Source: UBA6022 sp049295575 (GTDB taxonomy: Bacteria > Patescibacteriota > Saccharimonadia > Saccharimonadales > Saccharimonadaceae). Taken from it: DNA of 64,000 nucleotides. How positions within the stretch are numbered: position 1 is the first letter of the stretch; each line of letters opens with the position of its first letter. The notes under the pieces are model-generated. The model ran no database searches, was not told the origin of the DNA, and worked only from the letters and a program-made list of their open reading frames with translations. A program made the position numbers and the translations under genes. Location of the stretch: the NCBI GenBank assembly GCA_049295575.1, contig JBAQQX010000002.1:310001-374000 (forward strand). Direction: 5' to 3'. This document shows positions 56,559 to 64,000 of this stretch, in pieces.

Positions 56559-57497
56559 ATGAAGATCGTCACTGCCGGACCTACGTTCTTAGATATCGAT
56601 GCCTACGCCTGCGCCATTGCTTATGCGGAGTTATTGCGACGCCAGGGCGATGATGCGATTGCCTACAGTTCGGCAACGATCAATGAAAGCGTCTCAAAAA
56701 CAATACGCTCATGGGATGTCTCGTTCTTAACAGAGTATGTGCCGACTGATGGCGATACGTTCATCCTCGTTGACGTATCTGATCCTGATTATTTAGATAA
56801 AGCCGTAGACATTGATCGGATCGAGGAAGTGATCGATCATCATGTTGGCTTTGAAGCATTTTGGCGTGATCGTATTGGCGACAAGGCGGATATCGAATTC
56901 ATTGGCGCTGCCTGTACGCAGATTTATGAGAAGTGGCTCGCGGCTGGTCTTGTCGCTAGCATGAGTAAGACGAGTGCTCGCCTCCTCATCTCAGGTATTC
57001 TCGATAATACGCTGAACTTTAAGGCGGCCGTTACAACAGATCGAGACAGAGCTGCATACGATGCCCTATTGGCGGTTGCGGATTTACCTGATGGTTGGAC
57101 GGCACAGTATTTCTCAGAGTGCCAGGAGTCAATCTTCGATGACATTGAAAATGCCCTTACTAATGACACGAAGATGATGACACTTAGTAATATCGACGCT
57201 GACGCTATTGCATTTGGTCAGCTCGTCACATGGAGCGGCGAACGGGCGACGAATGAATACCGCGGGCGAATTGAGGCGATTATGACGGCAAAGTCGGCAC
57301 ATTGGTTTGTGAATATTGTCAGTATCGCCGAAGGAAGAAGTCACCTCCTCTGCTCGGATGAGATTGTGAAGGAGTGGGCTGAAAAGGTTTTAGCCGTTAC
57401 GTTTACGAATAATATCGCCCAGGCAGATCGACTGTGGCTAAGAAAAGAGATATTCAAGCAAGACCAGACGTACGCCGCCCCTGATAGCCTAGCTTGA
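56559..57497 (+). CDS. DHH-family phosphoesterase
   Basis: 312 aa from ATG 56559. TATGAT ends 7 bases before it, and the ATGs at 56547 and 56550 overlap that -10, so the mRNA is predicted leaderless. Motifs: FLDIDAYACAIAYAELLR (motif I), ILVDVSDPDY (II) and VIDHHVGFEAFW (DHH). Resembles manganese-dependent pyrophosphatases and DHHA2-type exopolyphosphatases. The substrate could be pyrophosphate, polyphosphate or a nucleotide. Confidence 0.85.
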   Translation: MKIVTAGPTFLDIDAYACAIAYAELLRRQGDDAIAYSSATINESVSKTIRSWDVSFLTEYVPTDGDTFILVDVSDPDYLDKAVDIDRIEEVIDHHVGFEAFWRDRIGDKADIEFIGAACTQIYEKWLAAGLVASMSKTSARLLISGILDNTLNFKAAVTTDRDRAAYDALLAVADLPDGWTAQYFSECQESIFDDIENALTNDTKMMTLSNIDADAIAFGQLVTWSGERATNEYRGRIEAIMTAKSAHWFVNIVSIAEGRSHLLCSDEIVKEWAEKVLAVTFTNNIAQADRLWLRKEIFKQDQTYAAPDSLA

Positions 57498-57572
57498 TTC
57501 TAAGTGTGCATATTGGCTGTAGTATGGCTCTTATAGTTACATATTTCGGCTACTTCGTATTAATATAGGCGC

Positions 57573-58040
57573 ATGAGAGAGCTTCAAAGACTAACGAACG
57601 AGCAACTCCTGCCGCTTTTGGTAGAGTCGGAGTACGCCTTTTTGCCGACGAAAACTCATCCCGATGAAACTGCGATATCACTCCAAGAGAAGTTCAGAAA
57701 TGATACAAGATATGATACGTTAGGCTACGTCCTTGGTAATAAGGCGCTATCCTATATTACGGCGCTCAGTGGTCGAACGGCTGATGAGATAGCGATTGGG
57801 CCGATGTACGTAGCGGAGAGCTCCCGTGGTAATGGTCTTGGCAAACTGCAGGTGGTAGAGTTCGTTGAGTTGTTTGCCGAACATGGCTACGCATCAATCT
57901 ATACAAAAACATGGCTGGGTAATATTGCTTCGAGGCGCAGCTTTGAATCACTCGGATTTATCGAGATGGATCGCAAGGACGACGATCGAGCTGACGGCGA
58001 TTCGACAATTTCATACACACTTCAGATACACAGACAATAG
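57573..58040 (+). CDS. GNAT-family acetyltransferase
   Basis: 155 aa. Motif A IGPMYVAESSRGNGLGKLQVVEFV (acetyl-CoA loop in RGNGLG) and motif B NIASRRSFESLGFIEMD. Acetylates an amine of unknown nature. TAATAT ends 6 bases before the ATG: leaderless. Confidence 0.87.
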   Translation: MRELQRLTNEQLLPLLVESEYAFLPTKTHPDETAISLQEKFRNDTRYDTLGYVLGNKALSYITALSGRTADEIAIGPMYVAESSRGNGLGKLQVVEFVELFAEHGYASIYTKTWLGNIASRRSFESLGFIEMDRKDDDRADGDSTISYTLQIHRQ

Positions 58041-58065
58041 CTCGATGTATCTGTGTCGCAAATAG

Positions 58066-58386
58066 TTATTGGATCGGAGCCTCTTCTTTTGCTACGTCTG
58101 CTTGAGGTGCTTGTTGCTCCGGTATGCGAGGAGCTGGCGCTGGGACTACGGTATGTTGAGGCTGCGCTAAAAGATGATCTTTGATAGCTGCGATGTCTTT
58201 GTGCATTTTCAGTGTCGCTGATTGCACATACCATACGCGTACCATGTGACCGATAAAGAGAATGGTCGCCACTAAGCCCAGGATGAGAGACAGAATAATC
58301 AAGGGCGCCATACTTGCAAGCATGTCGTTTAAGGCATTGGTTGGCAGCACATCGGCTGGGAGTGTATCGAGTGGTAATTGATCCAT
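58066..58386 (-). CDS. Small membrane protein, 106 aa
   Basis: A short start, one helix (MAPLIILSLILGLVATILFIGHMV), a short coiled segment (KMHKDIAAIKDHLLAQ) and a Pro/Ala/Gln-rich cytoplasmic tail. TATAAT ends 6 bases before the ATG: leaderless. Function unknown. Confidence 0.62.
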   Translation of the reverse strand: MDQLPLDTLPADVLPTNALNDMLASMAPLIILSLILGLVATILFIGHMVRVWYVQSATLKMHKDIAAIKDHLLAQPQHTVVPAPAPRIPEQQAPQADVAKEEAPIQ

Positions 58387-58433
58387 AGTTGGATTATATC
58401 AAAGATACAGACTCGTGGGGTGATAATCGGTCT

Positions 58434-58580
58434 ATGGCTGTTGACCTGTTGCCTATCCCGGAGGCTCTAGTATCTAGTGGATGCGGCTTAGTGTCTCTGG
58501 CAGCATTGGTTAATGGTCGTCATTATAGAAAAAACGGGCGGTTTATTCGTTTCGTCCTTATGGACTCATCAGAACAATAA
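58434..58580 (+). CDS. Possible small protein, 48 aa
   Basis: From ATG 58434, placed 6 bases after GATAAT as in other leaderless genes here. MAVDLLPIPEALVSSGCGLVSLAALVNG then RHYRKNGRFIRFVLMDSSEQ. No family. The frame extends 45 bases upstream to a TTG, which I think less likely. Confidence 0.4.
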   Translation: MAVDLLPIPEALVSSGCGLVSLAALVNGRHYRKNGRFIRFVLMDSSEQ

Positions 58581-58605
58581 TATAATTGTTGACGAATAGA
58601 GCACG

Positions 58606-58639
58606 GAGGTCGAAGAGATATTGCTATTTCTTCGACCTC
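58606..58639. repeat. Hairpin between converging genes
   Basis: Perfect 11-bp arms GAGGTCGAAGA and TCTTCGACCTC, 12-base loop. Overlaps the stop codon of the minus-strand gene. Lacks a T-tract, so termination is uncertain. Confidence 0.6.
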
Positions 58640-59153
58640 AGATGGAGGAGGGATAGATAATTTGAAAGCTCTCCTGGTGTGATTTCAGCCTCGTAAGAAG
58701 CGCCAAGTGATCAAAGACGCACAGATCATCATCGCCTTGTTCGACTAAGATGTTGTGCAGCAGTTCGACCCTAATGTTTTCGCGCTCTTGATCCGGCTCG
58801 ATATCACCCGGGTCAAACTCGAGATCAACCCTGAGGTATGCAAATTGAGTGAGGTCACACTGCATGGCCCCGAATTTAGCATCTCTATAGGCAAGAACGT
58901 GTCGAATGCCATAGTCACCAATGACGACTATGGCTATCGTCCATTCTTCCGTCACTTCCTGATACGCGATGGAGTGAGGTACTGAGCGCAGCATGATGCC
59001 GTGCATAGGCTCACTGTCCTCGACATTAAAGTCGACGCCTCCCAAGGAGGCGTGATGTTTCAGGGCGTCCAAAAGACTCTCGATCTCTACGGTCACACTG
59101 CTAGGTACCGGAAGAAACACTGAGGTCTTGCTGTTCAAATCTGAATTGTCCAT
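58638..59153 (-). CDS. Hypothetical protein, 171 aa
   Basis: Acidic soluble protein: SVTVEIESLLDALKHHASLGGVDFNVED, then VTEEWTIAIVVIGDYGIRHVLAYRDAKFGAM, and LEFDPGDIEPDQERENIRVELLHNILVEQ. No family recognised. Similar style to the 127-aa and 159-aa hypothetical proteins nearby, but no clear homology. No membrane segment. Confidence 0.55.
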   Translation of the reverse strand: MDNSDLNSKTSVFLPVPSSVTVEIESLLDALKHHASLGGVDFNVEDSEPMHGIMLRSVPHSIAYQEVTEEWTIAIVVIGDYGIRHVLAYRDAKFGAMQCDLTQFAYLRVDLEFDPGDIEPDQERENIRVELLHNILVEQGDDDLCVFDHLALLTRLKSHQESFQIIYPSSI

Positions 59154-59345
59154 GTGCTACTCCACTGTGCTCGGGAATAATGACTCTTGTCATTAACTAT
59201 ATTTATACCATTTTATAGAGATTAGTGCAATAGGAGCCCCAGAGGATGCGTAATCAATTGTTACTGATGCCACTCAATTAGACGAGATAGGTAGTTCAGC
59301 TGATGTAATCACCTACCCATTGCTCTCTATTGGCAATGTAGCGCT

Positions 59346-59411
59346 CAACTAACAAAAACATCTACATAGTACAGGGCTTTGTTAGTTGCCCGAGATTGTA
59401 CGCTCTCGGGC
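59346..59411. repeat. Two adjacent hairpins
   Basis: CAACTAACAAA/TTTGTTAGTTG (11 bp) followed directly by GCCCGAG/CTCGGGC (7 bp). They lie after the 159-aa gene on the minus strand, probably as its 3' end. Confidence 0.55.
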
Positions 59412-59431
59412 GGCGTCATTACTATTAGTAC

Positions 59432-59911
59432 TTACTTACCAGGTAGCGGGCTGCTAGCGCGGGCGTGGATGTGGTCTGGGTCATCCCAGTGCATCTCCCG
59501 GTAGCTAGCGTAGCGACTTGGAAATACGCCTCCTCGCACACCGATACCGTCAAACACTTCACTAAGGGCACTCGAAGACATGTCTTCGAGCAAACAGAAG
59601 TCAATCAGTTTTGCTGGCCTGCCCTGGCTACCGTTCAGGTAGCCGTCAACCCAGGCGAGATTCCCGTCTGGAAAGAGGCACAGGGTCGTTCGTTCGCCGT
59701 TGCTGCAAAGCGGCCACGCTACTTCGAGCTCACCGTCAGTTTCGACCCATACATAGTATGAGGGAGGATTTGCGTGATTCTTCTCAAGCAACTCCGCCAG
59801 ATAATGGCCTAGAATCGTCGACCAGGCATGTACCTGTTCTTGTACTCTACGCTCCTGTGCACCTCGGTAATTGCGCTCTCTCTGGGCGTATACATTGTTC
59901 ATGCCGATCAT
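59432..59911 (-). CDS. Hypothetical protein, 159 aa
   Basis: TAGGAG six bases before the ATG. An Arg/Glu-rich start (YAQRERNYRGAQERRVQEQ), then HAWSTILGHYLAELLEKNHANPPSYYVWVETDGELEVAW and NLAWVDGYLNGSQGRPAKLIDF. Tryptophan-rich, soluble. No family recognised. Confidence 0.58.
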   Translation of the reverse strand: MIGMNNVYAQRERNYRGAQERRVQEQVHAWSTILGHYLAELLEKNHANPPSYYVWVETDGELEVAWPLCSNGERTTLCLFPDGNLAWVDGYLNGSQGRPAKLIDFCLLEDMSSSALSEVFDGIGVRGGVFPSRYASYREMHWDDPDHIHARASSPLPGK

Positions 59912-60201
59912 CGGACACTCCTACTGGTAGGTGTACTACCTTATGCGACTTGCATAAAGCATTTTTTATTATATCACATATGTATAGACCCTTCTCATAC
60001 CAGAAGCGGCGATCTCTTTTCGTATAATTTGACATAACGATTTACTGAGTCGTGTGAGTGCTCAGTCTCGAGTCTGCTATCGTGGCTTGAGGGAGTAGTC
60101 GGTGCGAGTTGGTCTGGGGTTACTATGAAAGACCATAGGGCTGACCGTAGTAAGCAAAAAGTCATCGATGTGATCTTTTGTCATTCTAACGTACGTATTG
60201 G

Positions 60202-60207
60202 TATACT
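60202..60207 (+). promoter_or_regulatory. -10 element of a leaderless Nudix gene
   Basis: TATACT, with TTGTCA 18 bp upstream (60178-60183), ending 7 bases before ATG 60215. Confidence 0.65.
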
Positions 60208-60214
60208 TGCCTAC

Positions 60215-60709
60215 ATGAGTATTCCCGTTGTAAGCGCAAATGATGAAGTAATCGGATATAAAGAACGTGCTGATATTGATCCAGCCATGGATATAGTGCG
60301 TTCGGCATCATTATGGATAACTAATCCTAGTGGCGACATACTCCTCGCTCAGCGAAAATTCACAAAACGAAATAATCCAGGAAAATGGAGTGAGGCTGTT
60401 GGAGGAACTGTTGAAGGAAATGATGATTATGAATCGACCATGCTTCGAGAAGCCGAGGAGGAAATCGGGTTTACGGTGAATGAGTACGAACTCGGGCCAA
60501 AGCAATATGTCAGTTCACCTGCGAAATACTTCGTACAGTGGTACACGGCCGTCATAGATCAGCCGATTGAATCATTTAGCGCTCAGGAAGAAGAGCTGGA
60601 ACAGCTTGCGTGGATCAGCGAAGAACAATTTATAGCTGAATTAAAAAATACTCCCGAAAAGTATATCGATGAAATGCAGGAAATTGCACGTCTGTTCATT
60701 AAATTCTAA
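60215..60709 (+). CDS. Nudix hydrolase, IPP-isomerase-like
   Basis: 164 aa from ATG 60215; the promoter immediately upstream excludes the longer frame. SANDEVIGYKERADI is the start typical of YfcD and IDI-like Nudix proteins. The box GTVEGNDDYESTMLREAEEEIGF keeps RE-x-x-EE and the last Gly but has Asp for the first Glu. Isopentenyl isomerase activity is possible but not shown; a hydrolase is equally likely. Confidence 0.8.
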   Translation: MSIPVVSANDEVIGYKERADIDPAMDIVRSASLWITNPSGDILLAQRKFTKRNNPGKWSEAVGGTVEGNDDYESTMLREAEEEIGFTVNEYELGPKQYVSSPAKYFVQWYTAVIDQPIESFSAQEEELEQLAWISEEQFIAELKNTPEKYIDEMQEIARLFIKF

Positions 60710-60756
60710 AGGGTAAACTTGCAGCCTCTTAGTGCCACGACTGAATGGCCTAAGGG

Positions 60757-61140
60757 CTATTCTTCTATAATTGGCCTGAGTTTATGAAGCAGGTTTGCCG
60801 CCAGGGTGTCATCTACGTGTTCCGATGAAATATGTGTACCATCGGTCAAGCGTTCTTCGTAGCTCATACTGTCGTCTTTTAGTACCAGGTGGGCTTCAGC
60901 AATGTCAGGGGTCTCAAATGATACTTGTATAATAGCCCCATCATCCTGCGACCCTTCCTCGAATGTACTAATTCTAAGATCCGTAACATCACCGGTCTCA
61001 GGCTGTATTTCTACGTGCCTTAACGTGTCTGCTCGTCCCCTGCGCCCAGTAAGGGCGACTGTTGAAAGTGCCTTGGAGAGAATTGCGGCTCTCAGTTCCT
61101 CAGTAGAGTTAAGTGGAAGATTTTCCTGAGAGTCTGTCAT
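60757..61140 (-). CDS. Hypothetical protein, 127 aa
   Basis: Acidic soluble protein: STEELRAAILSKALSTVALTG, a region with VEIQPETGDVTDLRISTF, and HLVLKDDSMSYEERLTDGTHISSEHVDDTLAANLLHKL. Not recognised. An inverted repeat sits 8 bases before its start. Confidence 0.5.
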   Translation of the reverse strand: MTDSQENLPLNSTEELRAAILSKALSTVALTGRRGRADTLRHVEIQPETGDVTDLRISTFEEGSQDDGAIIQVSFETPDIAEAHLVLKDDSMSYEERLTDGTHISSEHVDDTLAANLLHKLRPIIEE

Positions 61141-61147
61141 ATAGGTA

Positions 61148-61170
61148 ATATGTCATATTATGTGACATAT
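61148..61170 (-). promoter_or_regulatory. Inverted repeat before the 127-aa gene
   Basis: Perfect arms ATATGTCA and TGACATAT with a 7-base spacer holding TAATA. It would cover the -10, so it is a likely operator. Confidence 0.5.
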
Positions 61171-61208
61171 GTAAATTCCTTATGGGCGGCAGCCTCTAGC
61201 GGATGAGC

Positions 61209-61487
61209 TTAGAGCTCTGGATCTCGCAGGTAGGCTTCTGTAATAGTTTTGTCGGGGTTCTGCTCGTTCCATTTGGACGTGCCTTCGTCATCGCATGGAT
61301 GAATTTCATAGTTGTAGCAAGCATAGATCAGTTTTGTATTCCAAAGTGTTTTGCTCTCCTCGTCGTTAGCACGGTCTATGAGCACATTGATTAGTAGAAA
61401 CTGATAGATAACGGCGCCCGTCAGCAGAATAAGTGCTGCTGCAATAGCAATGGTACTTTTACTAAATTTCATTTTGTTTTTCTTCAT
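61209..61487 (-). CDS. Membrane-anchored protein, 92 aa
   Basis: Basic start, one helix (TIAIAAALILLTGAVIYQFLLI), then a small external domain with two Cys (YACYNYEIHPCDDEG). TATAGT ends 6 bases before the ATG: leaderless. Member of a run of four small minus-strand genes sharing intergenic elements. Confidence 0.6.
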   Translation of the reverse strand: MKKNKMKFSKSTIAIAAALILLTGAVIYQFLLINVLIDRANDEESKTLWNTKLIYACYNYEIHPCDDEGTSKWNEQNPDKTITEAYLRDPEL

Positions 61488-61719
61488 GCACTAACTATAG
61501 CAAACAAAACGACCTCCGAAGGGCTCAATAATCATCCTTATCATACTCAGTAGTCACCAAGGGGCTAGCTTCGCAGCTTCAAAGGCCTTGTGCCTATTTG
61601 ATTGTTGGGCCGAGACCCAGTGCTATGGATATGTAATGCTCGATAGCCATGCAGTCGTTTAGTCCCTAGCGGACAAACTTAGGACTTTTCAAGAATAATA
61701 TTCTTCTTTATAACTTTGC

Positions 61720-62052
61720 TTAAAATAACTTTCCACCGATCGGGACATTACGGTCTGATGTAACCAAGATACATTCACCATTTTCATCAGGGAGACCGAG
61801 TGTAAGTACTTCGGATTTTACAGGACCGATTTGCCTAGGGGGAAAGTTTACGACCGCCAGTACTTGCTTGCCTAGAATGTCGTCTTTAGAATAATTTTGA
61901 GGAAGTTGCGCGCTTGATTTTTTGGTACCCAGGTCACCTCCAAAATCAATTACGAGTTTGTATGCCGGCTTTCTCGCTTCTGGAAAGTCCTGGACGTCAA
62001 CTATTTTTCCTACTCGAATATCTAATTTTGCAAAATCATCATATGTAACCAT
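61720..62052 (-). CDS. csaA: CsaA-like tRNA-binding/chaperone protein
   Basis: 110 aa, the full length of CsaA: FAKLDIRVGKIVDVQDFPEARKPAYKLVIDFG, KSSAQLPQNY, VLAVVNFPPRQIGPVKSEVLTLG. An OB-fold tRNA-binding domain also found at the end of MetRS; CsaA is linked to protein export in Bacillus. TATAAT ends 6 bases before the ATG: leaderless. Confidence 0.92.
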   Translation of the reverse strand: MVTYDDFAKLDIRVGKIVDVQDFPEARKPAYKLVIDFGGDLGTKKSSAQLPQNYSKDDILGKQVLAVVNFPPRQIGPVKSEVLTLGLPDENGECILVTSDRNVPIGGKLF

Positions 62053-62156
62053 GGTTTTATTATAGCAAAAAGACCCCCGCGGAGATCCTGGATGCTTAGG
62101 CTCGTGCTCGGCTTGCCCTAGCGGATCAGTATCGCGACAATTTAAGTTCGTAAGTA

Positions 62157-62486
62157 CTAGTTTTTGCGTATTTTGTATGCAGCAATGCCATCAGCAATTA
62201 GTACACCGATCAGTAAGATAATTAATATGCCATATGTATAATTGGCTGCAGTCCAATCATTTAATGCTTTTTTGTCATTTAGCATACAGCCTAGATCAGC
62301 CTCGGCGATTAGACCGTATGGGCCGTGGCGAGCGGGTGCACATAAATGGGCCGTGCTCTTTGGCTTATTCGCAAGATTAATACTTAGATAAGATATATTA
62401 GCACCGATTCCAATTACAGAAATGATAGCTATGAGGATAATAGTTCTAAGAGATGGTTTTTTCTTGTCGGCTCGTTTTCTTGTCAT
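62157..62486 (-). CDS. Small membrane protein, 109 aa
   Basis: From ATG 62486, with TATCAT ending 6 bases upstream; a longer frame to 62513 would cross this -10. Basic start (TRKRADKKKPS), helix (IILIAIISVIGIGANISYLSI), external part with two Cys, second helix (YGILIILLIGVLIADGIAAY). Function unknown. Confidence 0.6.
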   Translation of the reverse strand: MTRKRADKKKPSLRTIILIAIISVIGIGANISYLSINLANKPKSTAHLCAPARHGPYGLIAEADLGCMLNDKKALNDWTAANYTYGILIILLIGVLIADGIAAYKIRKN

Positions 62487-62586
62487 GACCTTATGATAAC
62501 AAAAAGTCACCAAAATGGGACTTTCTCACGTACCCATACTCGGCAGCCCTAGTAGCTGAACTTGGAAATAGTTGGTCTGCAAACGA

Positions 62587-62925
62587 TTAGTAGCTGGAGC
62601 TGAAAAAATCGACACATAGAAATGCGGCTAATATAAGTATGACGTTAATAGTAGCTAGGAGTTTTACAGAGCCGGCCCATCGAGCTGACGTATGTTTTGT
62701 CCGTCTGCTCCGAACTTGGATTGCATAAGATACCAGTAAAATGAAATTTAGTACATTTAAAAATATATAAAAGAGCGCGCTCGTCATGCCAGCAAACCAA
62801 TTATTTTGCTGCAGGTCTGTGATGTATTGAATGAGCCAAACGAAGAACATGAAAATCTGGAGATTCAAGAACAACTGAAGTGTTATTAGTAGGGCGGGCG
62901 TGTTAATGGGCTTGGTTTCGGTCAT
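62587..62925 (-). CDS. Small membrane protein, 112 aa
   Basis: Three helices (LLITLQLFLNLQIFMFFVWLI, ALFYIFLNVLNFILLVSYAI, LLATINVILILAAFLCVDFF) with a basic inner loop. TATGAT ends 6 bases before the ATG: leaderless. First of the four similar small genes on this strand. Confidence 0.6.
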   Translation of the reverse strand: MTETKPINTPALLITLQLFLNLQIFMFFVWLIQYITDLQQNNWFAGMTSALFYIFLNVLNFILLVSYAIQVRSRRTKHTSARWAGSVKLLATINVILILAAFLCVDFFSSSY

Positions 62926-62939
62926 GGCTATATCATATC

Positions 62940-62968
62940 AAACAAAAAGACCTCCGTAGAGATCTTTT
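62940..62968. repeat. Terminator-like hairpin before a leaderless -10
   Basis: GATCTC-TACG-GAGGTC with AAAA/TTTT flanks. Related hairpins stand at about 61507-61525, 62068-62090 and 62502-62520, each followed on the minus strand by TTTTG and a -10 box. Confidence 0.5.
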
Positions 62969-63052
62969 ATCATTGTGCTTATGCTTGGCAGGGGCTCCGG
63001 GACGATTACCGAACCTATTGTGGTATAGCTAGTTTTTCTAAGGGGGACTTTG

Positions 63053-63499
63053 ATGCTTAGCCTACGAAACTCGCAATTATACGACCAGACAAATTTCTAT
63101 GATGCATTTATGCGTGATCTGCGCCGTGCTCATTCGCGAGTTATCATAGAGAGTCCTTTTATCACCGAAAAACGCATGATGACACTCTTGCCTATTCTTC
63201 GACAGCTTCGAAAAAGAGATGTGCGCATCATTGTTAACACTAAGCCGTTCGAAGAGCACGAGCTAGTCTATAGAAATCAAGCTGTCTGGGTGGTTGGCGT
63301 AATGCAAGAACTGGGCATTGAGGTTTTGATGACTGGCGGACACCACCGGAAGTTGGCGGTCATCGATGACGATATCCTATGGGAGGGAAGTCTTAATATT
63401 CTGTCACAAAATGATAGTTGTGAGTTGATGCGCCGCATACGCTCAGCGGAACTGGTCGATGAGATAGTTCGCTTTACGGGTATCAAGAAATGGTGTTGA
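63053..63499 (+). CDS. Phospholipase D-like domain protein
   Basis: 148 aa from ATG 63053, with AGGGGGA five bases upstream. One HKD motif: HHRKLAVIDDDILWEGSLNILSQND (H-x-K-x4-D, GS). The first half (SRVIIESPFITEKRMMTLLPILRQL, VRIIVNTKPFEE) matches PLD-like domains found with helicases and nucleases. Single HKD proteins act as dimers. Possibly a nuclease or phosphodiesterase. Confidence 0.82.
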   Translation: MLSLRNSQLYDQTNFYDAFMRDLRRAHSRVIIESPFITEKRMMTLLPILRQLRKRDVRIIVNTKPFEEHELVYRNQAVWVVGVMQELGIEVLMTGGHHRKLAVIDDDILWEGSLNILSQNDSCELMRRIRSAELVDEIVRFTGIKKWC

Positions 63500-63503
63500 T
63501 GAT

Positions 63504-63998
63504 ATGATTATAGCAATGGAATTAGTAGCGTTAATCGTAGGTGTTGTGTTGGGCTGGTTTGTATTTATACGATCAGTCGACTGGCTGCTGATCATTTTCT
63601 ACTATGCCCTATTCAGCTCAAAGAAGGACTTTAAGACACTATATACCTCGGCTGATGATGAAACTACCTATTTATTCGTCAGGGATCGAGTTAAAAATAT
63701 CGAGAGTTACGCCGATTACCTACGTCTTCACGAAACGGCGCTACCTTCTTCGTTTAAACGATTCCATCGCTACTACAGAAACGTAGTAAAGTTATTACTG
63801 ACTCGTGTTGCGCCGCTTGTCTTATTACCTACAATTATATTTTGGAATCGATGGGATTTATATTTACTTGGCGTATCGATTTCATTGTTCGCGCTCGTCG
63901 CTTACAAAACGTTGATCAAGAGATATCGTGTCGGATACTATCAGCGATTGATAGTATCTGCGGTACTTAAGGACTTTCTTAAGACTACCAAGAAATAA
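63504..63998 (+). CDS. Membrane protein, 164 aa
   Basis: A helix at the N-terminus (LVALIVGVVLGWFVFI), a Tyr/Phe-rich amphipathic part, and two helices near 105-145 (VAPLVLLPTIIFW, LYLLGVSISLFALVAY), ending basic. ATG 63504 lies 5 bases after the PLD stop; ATG 63516 has TATGAT 7 bases upstream and could be a leaderless start. No family recognised. Confidence 0.55.
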   Translation: MIIAMELVALIVGVVLGWFVFIRSVDWLLIIFYYALFSSKKDFKTLYTSADDETTYLFVRDRVKNIESYADYLRLHETALPSSFKRFHRYYRNVVKLLLTRVAPLVLLPTIIFWNRWDLYLLGVSISLFALVAYKTLIKRYRVGYYQRLIVSAVLKDFLKTTKK

Positions 63999-64000
63999 GG

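Noticed and set aside
59465..60027. Plus-strand frames opposite the 159-aa gene
   Set aside because: The minus-strand gene has a proper ribosome-binding site; these frames do not.
1..64000. Recoded genetic code (UGA as Gly, as in some other CPR phyla)
   Set aside because: Conserved genes such as rplJ-operon neighbours, thyX-operon genes and Crp paralogs read through without in-frame TGA, and TGA serves as stop (for example the 4710/5243 overlap).
1..64000. Insertion sequences, prophage, integrase or plasmid origin
   Set aside because: No transposase, integrase, capsid or replication initiator reading frame was found.

Overview
The window looks like a chromosome segment of a Patescibacteria/CPR bacterium, most likely an environmental Candidatus Saccharibacteria (TM7). 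This is inferred from gene content, not from 16S rRNA, which is absent. The pointers are many type IV pilin-like genes sharing one N-terminal cassette, a salvage-style dTTP operon, a ribosomal protein L1 with a long N-terminal extension, many single-gene units that appear to be transcribed without a leader, no biosynthetic pathways, and the standard genetic code (TGA is used as stop). Base composition is balanced, close to half G+C by eye.

Layout. 1-1106: 5' part of dnaX. 1.2-3.1 kb: small hypothetical genes and a DUF2797 protein. 3.1-8.4 kb: eight type IV pilin-like genes in a row on the minus strand, six of them one translationally coupled operon. 8.5-18.8 kb: the secE-nusG-rplK-rplA-rplJ-rplL ribosomal set, broken up by unrelated genes, an attenuator-like L10 leader and a thyX-Nudix-dcd-tmk operon leading from dCTP to dTDP. 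18.8-23.5 kb: a CrtQ-like glycosyltransferase, an orphan PAS histidine kinase, a YgjP-type metallopeptidase, a P-loop kinase and an FKBP isomerase.

23.6-37.3 kb is a polysaccharide region. A plus-strand operon carries a processive GT2 synthase, an HlyD-like protein and a GH81 endo-beta-1,3-glucanase, a candidate beta-1,3-glucan synthesis and secretion system. A minus-strand operon carries a small membrane protein, a PgaC-like GT2 and two CE4 deacetylases, a candidate poly-N-acetylglucosamine system. A membrane-anchored GH10 xylanase follows. Between and beyond these lie two divergent gene pairs, each a Gre-factor-like coiled-coil gene facing a Crp/Fnr-family regulator (34.4-35.5 and 38.8-40.1 kb).

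40-64 kb is a patchwork of small, mostly monocistronic genes: SGNH esterases, Nudix hydrolases, kinases, four more pilins, an ArsR-oxidoreductase operon, Hsp20, a PH-domain protein, DHH phosphoesterase, GNAT, CsaA, a PLD-like protein and many small membrane proteins.

The most interesting signal is regulatory. Palindromes of the form TGTGAT-N4-ATCACA lie with their centre 29.5 bp (30.5 in one case) before the first base of a -10 hexamer, the class II Crp geometry of about -41.5. They precede one crp-like gene, the GH10 gene, hsp20, the PH-domain gene, a small membrane gene and, with a weaker site, the Gre-like gene. Both local Crp paralogs keep the RET-x-SR recognition helix expected for GTGA but lack the usual cyclic-nucleotide arginine motif. 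A second genome-wide signal is that about 18 genes have a -10 hexamer ending 6-8 bases before the start codon and no Shine-Dalgarno, indicating leaderless mRNAs.
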